Shown: positions 31,701-33,172 of the stretch, one piece after another
Layout: each line of letters starts with the position of its first letter
Numbering within the stretch: position 1 is the stretch's first letter
Assembly (NCBI GenBank): GCA_021323455.1
Contig: JAJONN010000036.1
Coordinates: forward strand, 1-33,172
From: Alphaproteobacteria bacterium
GTDB taxonomy: Bacteria > Pseudomonadota > Alphaproteobacteria > Paracaedibacterales > VGCI01
Reading direction: 5' to 3'
Length of the DNA: 33,172 nt
Translations under genes and position numbers: made by a program
Notes under the pieces: generated by a model
Told to the model about the DNA's origin: nothing
Seen by the model: the letters and a program-made list of their open reading frames with translations, nothing else
The model's database searches: none

Positions 31701-33172
31701 TCCACTGCCATCATAGATGAGCTTGGAAGCATAATTAAGCACCCCTACGCCTAGGCTACGGGCGGGATTAGAGGTAGATGTAAAATTGAGTTGTGTAGTG
31801 CCGCCTGTAATGGTGGCGTTGCCGTGGCCAATAAAGACAAAAGACCTAAGCCCATAAATATCGCCGCTAACGCCGGCCCCTTGCTGATCGCCGGGATTGT
31901 CAATGAGAAGCCCGTTGAGACCAAGGATGCGCACCGGGTTTGCAGCGCTGGTGTTGCTGAGGACATTCGTTGTATAGGCGTCACGCGCGATCACGGTATT
32001 AAGGGTGGTATTGATGATCCCGGTGTTGCTTCCGAAAGACACCGTTCCATTCTGGTTTAAGTTAAGATTGCCTATTAGATTCCCACCACTCAATACGGTG
32101 CCCAAAACATGGTTTGTATTGAAGACCGTATTAAAAGTATCCAGGTTGGTGGTATTGCCAAAGACAAGGATAGGAGATACAGGGGAGGTAATCGCTGTAA
32201 TGGGGTCGGCCAGGCTGACCGTAACGCTGTCTCTAAGGGCATTTGTTAAATCCTGTAGCACCGGATAAGCATTTGTGCCCCATCCTTTTAGGATAATGCT
32301 GCCCCCGCCAGGAAAGCCCAGTTCTGCTGTGGTGGCTGTTTGAGTAATGGACAGGCTGGCCAAAAACGCTGCTGGATCCAGGGGGAGGCCCCCTGCCAAT
32401 TGGTTATAGAGTGAGTAAACAAGCTTAAAATTCAGGTGGTCTGATACGCCGAAGTTCTCGATGGCGTCAAAACCTTGCATGGTAGACTTGCCAAACATAT
32501 CTGGCACAATGGTAAAATGATACGTGTTGGCACCGGTTCCTCCGATATAGGTATCATTGCCCCAGGTAATAACATTGTTATTGCCAGACTTAATGGAGAG
32601 TACTGTCTCTTGGGTGGTTGGGCTTGGGCTAGACATTACGGTAACGCCGCTATAAAATCCCATGGTTCCGTAACTTCCAGGAGCATTGCTGTTGCCAAAA
32701 ATGTCGGCGTCGCCATAAAAATCATTTGGTCCGACGCCTCCCATCAGCACGTCACCCCCAAAGGTGAGTATATTGCCCGTAACCTCGTTAACGCCTGCGC
32801 CTGGCCCCGTCCCTGTGCTTGTGCCTGTCATGGTGAGGGTGGCAATGTTGCCGTAAATCGTCCCCGTCGTATTGATAATGTTTTTGGAAAAGGTCAGGGT
32901 TTGGCCAGAAGTTCCGGCACCGCCCAAAGTCCCGTCATTAAAAAAGCTGACGTTCTGTACATCCCCATAAACCGTATGGCTGGCAACGCCGGGGATATAG
33001 CTTGTGTCATGAATGAGGTTGGAACCATAAACCAGGCCCAGGGAAGGCGTGGCTGCAACATAATTAAGATCTGGGGTGCCGCCAATAATTGTATTGCCAG
33101 GGGTATTTGTTGAAAAGGCTTTCGCTTTGCTAACATCCGCTTGGTTGAAACCTCCGATAACAAGGAGGTCGG
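28719..33172 (-). CDS. Giant RTX-like repeat protein, N-terminus beyond the right edge
   Basis: The track starts this ORF at an internal TTG (32927), but the frame has no stop up to the right edge, so at least 1484 residues belong to one protein. It is Gly/Asn/Thr-rich and nearly free of Cys. A motif of the form [hydrophobic]-Y-G-[N/D]-x3-[L/I] recurs at least a dozen times (VYGDVQNV, IYGNIATL, VYGNGQTI, LYGNFEAL). Two modules read GG-x-GA-[N/D]-TY-x-F, then a FD-x-I-x-[N/D]-F...D-x-LNFK block, the usual end of RTX calcium-binding arrays. A repeat of about 415 residues occurs two to three times. It is likely an extracellular or surface protein, and type I secretion is plausible. No export partner adjoins it in the window. 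Confidence 0.8.
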   Translation of the reverse strand, partial: DLLVIGGFNQADVSKAKAFSTNTPGNTIIGGTPDLNYVAATPSLGLVYGSNLIHDTSYIPGVASHTVYGDVQNVSFFNDGTLGGAGTSGQTLTFSKNIINTTGTIYGNIATLTMTGTSTGTGPGAGVNEVTGNILTFGGDVLMGGVGPNDFYGDADIFGNSNAPGSYGTMGFYSGVTVMSSPSPTTQETVLSIKSGNNNVITWGNDTYIGGTGANTYHFTIVPDMFGKSTMQGFDAIENFGVSDHLNFKLVYSLYNQLAGGLPLDPAAFLASLSITQTATTAELGFPGGGSIILKGWGTNAYPVLQDLTNALRDSVTVSLADPITAITSPVSPILVFGNTTNLDTFNTVFNTNHVLGTVLSGGNLIGNLNLNQNGTVSFGSNTGIINTTLNTVIARDAYTTNVLSNTSAANPVRILGLNGLLIDNPGDQQGAGVSGDIYGLRSFVFIGHGNATITGGTTQLNFTSTSNPARSLGVGVLNYASKLIYDGSGQPDTVYGNGQTIMMTNDGTFDGILNTSNEIINMAGNFIEASGNLYGNFEALQMTLIGGAAAPSGNIFRFGNTTIYGGTGPDSFFGHLQEFGNSNNPTSYGSGGFYNGVTVSGNTIQDTNGNQITWGNNTYKGGGGADTYNFTIVGTNDSTPQAVMQGFDTIQDFEASDRLNFKLAYPLYNQLAGGSVLTSAGFLARLGITQLPSLAVLIFPGGGSIVLEGFGTDAYPNFQDLRNTLEASITVSIADPLTAVATNLQPTVNIIIPGVAGTYTTLAQYFNYDGPTSLSFSLDGTGITQDSTGTINYGTNTGIIDAMVNSVTANDPYTSATANLTTPIHVIALDAPITDQATGTITGSTAAGIFIGHGNEIIGGGADLSRVATHNHNIGTGNFSYGDKVIYNNATTGTGTVTGDIENLTFSAQGTTSVAAGFIDVAGNNVTFSETWIFSNAASSTYGDAQNISLNATGGVNVYGDSLLIFGVEIFDIERVVANTVRTMGNTIFSSGDAFGIAQHISLTATDGFYASGTSGKTQTVSIANNDVIRSLAGNTLTGNSGGSGDLDLYGNAQTLSLTINSPASSNGNLIQSSDFITALSGTPGLSVYEGNSAIQFNTFNFGANTLVGGNVDTSLYTGIATIVIENNEQALNNVSQPGTSSIAFNSIVFRNSVSTATGGITAFYGDVDDLTHTNFDKYDVNVSTGNGFVLLSDLPGAGNAANVYGNTILLGNGVMNASSSGSNIFNINLFSATDGSIVGEGHTVINNFGASGASNLLNLQLSKALYDDISNANGGATTITPSMVDAYLAAHNGTVGVAANGTDTVIGFNGTNGASYGSITLTGVQATSLSAFGSDLAITANGTMRIESYDNTPTYNVTLQGDSIDDLAQHVDIAHVSASGSSIIDMSGNLVLHMSSDLFTNLGLSDSNSSAQNFQLLQNSAATATGGIAVSTTTTGGVTNTILTFESTVSNQVNTYGSLTLHDTAFTINDPLSAHLIITHH
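30950..32545 (-). repeat. Two copies of a long internal module in the giant protein
   Basis: Encoded stretches at about 32545-32190 and 31310-30950 are closely similar: GG-x-GA-[N/D]-TYxFTIV, LNFKLxYxLYNQLAGG, FPGGGSI[I/V]L and ADP[I/L]TA[I/V] occur in the same order. They are offset by about 1240 bp, which defines the long repeat. A third, degenerate copy lies near 29440-29170. Confidence 0.7.

Noticed and set aside
32894-33163. 89-residue minus-strand ORF
   Set aside because: It is a shadow in another frame of the giant repeat protein, whose own frame is open to the right edge.
29170-33172. CRISPR-like periodic DNA in the giant gene
   Set aside because: The periodicity comes from protein-level repeats in an open frame. 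There are no short identical direct repeats with uniform spacers.

Overview
The window reads as a chromosomal segment of an alphaproteobacterium. Supporting signs are a topoisomerase IV ParE of the alphaproteobacterial type, a CHCC zinc-finger protein next to MlaE/MlaF, two DUF4167-like proteins, a CcmA/CcmB heme exporter pair and an ArnT-like transferase. Several genes look damaged or shortened: parE, the HlyD-type adaptor, a lytic transglycosylase and an alpha/beta hydrolase. That would suit a host-associated, genome-eroding lineage (a Holosporales-like protist symbiont is one possibility), but I infer the lineage from style only and cannot prove it. Sequencing or assembly error is the main alternative for the two frameshifts.

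Layout. 1-2114 (minus): glyQ and the 5' part of glyS. 2231-3437 (plus): ccmA-ccmB. 3493-3810: an orphan HigA-like antidote. 3829-5702 (minus): parE, broken by a deletion plus frameshift. 5718-6417 (minus): a short repeat cluster and the ribosomal pair rpmI-rplT. 6646-7755 (plus): a small lipoprotein and a truncated lytic transglycosylase. 7761-9455 (minus): an ArnT-like membrane glycosyltransferase. 9560-10971: a P-loop kinase and a convergent hydrolase that has lost its catalytic triad. 11142-13709 (plus): a cellulose-synthase-like GT2 with a PilZ domain, then a HIT hydrolase. 14033-19906 (plus): a three-gene peptide-export cassette of the NHLP/NHLM type: HlyD-like adaptor, C39-peptidase ABC transporter and a second ABC transporter. 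20019-20855: dapF. 20883-23250 (minus): a lipoprotein, bcp behind a Lys/Glu/Pro-rich lipoprotein, and a dicarboxylate/amino-acid:cation symporter. 23530-24309 (minus): tandem DUF4167-like paralogues. Then come tRNA-Arg(CCG), zf-CHCC-mlaE-mlaF (plus), trxB (minus), tRNA-Thr(TGT), a small secreted protein and, from 28719 to the right edge (minus), a very large RTX-like repeat protein whose N-terminus lies outside the window.

How the genes work together. The most system-like block is 14033-19906. Its adaptor, peptidase-transporter and partner ABC protein should together recognise, cleave and export a leader-bearing peptide, but I find no convincing precursor gene beside them. The transporter also carries an unusual N-terminal extension of about 92 residues. 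The PilZ-GT2 upstream and the giant repeat protein at the right end, together with the ArnT-like enzyme and the Mla pair, give the window a cell-surface and secretion theme. The rest is housekeeping: translation, DNA topology, heme export, lysine/peptidoglycan precursor synthesis and thiol redox control.
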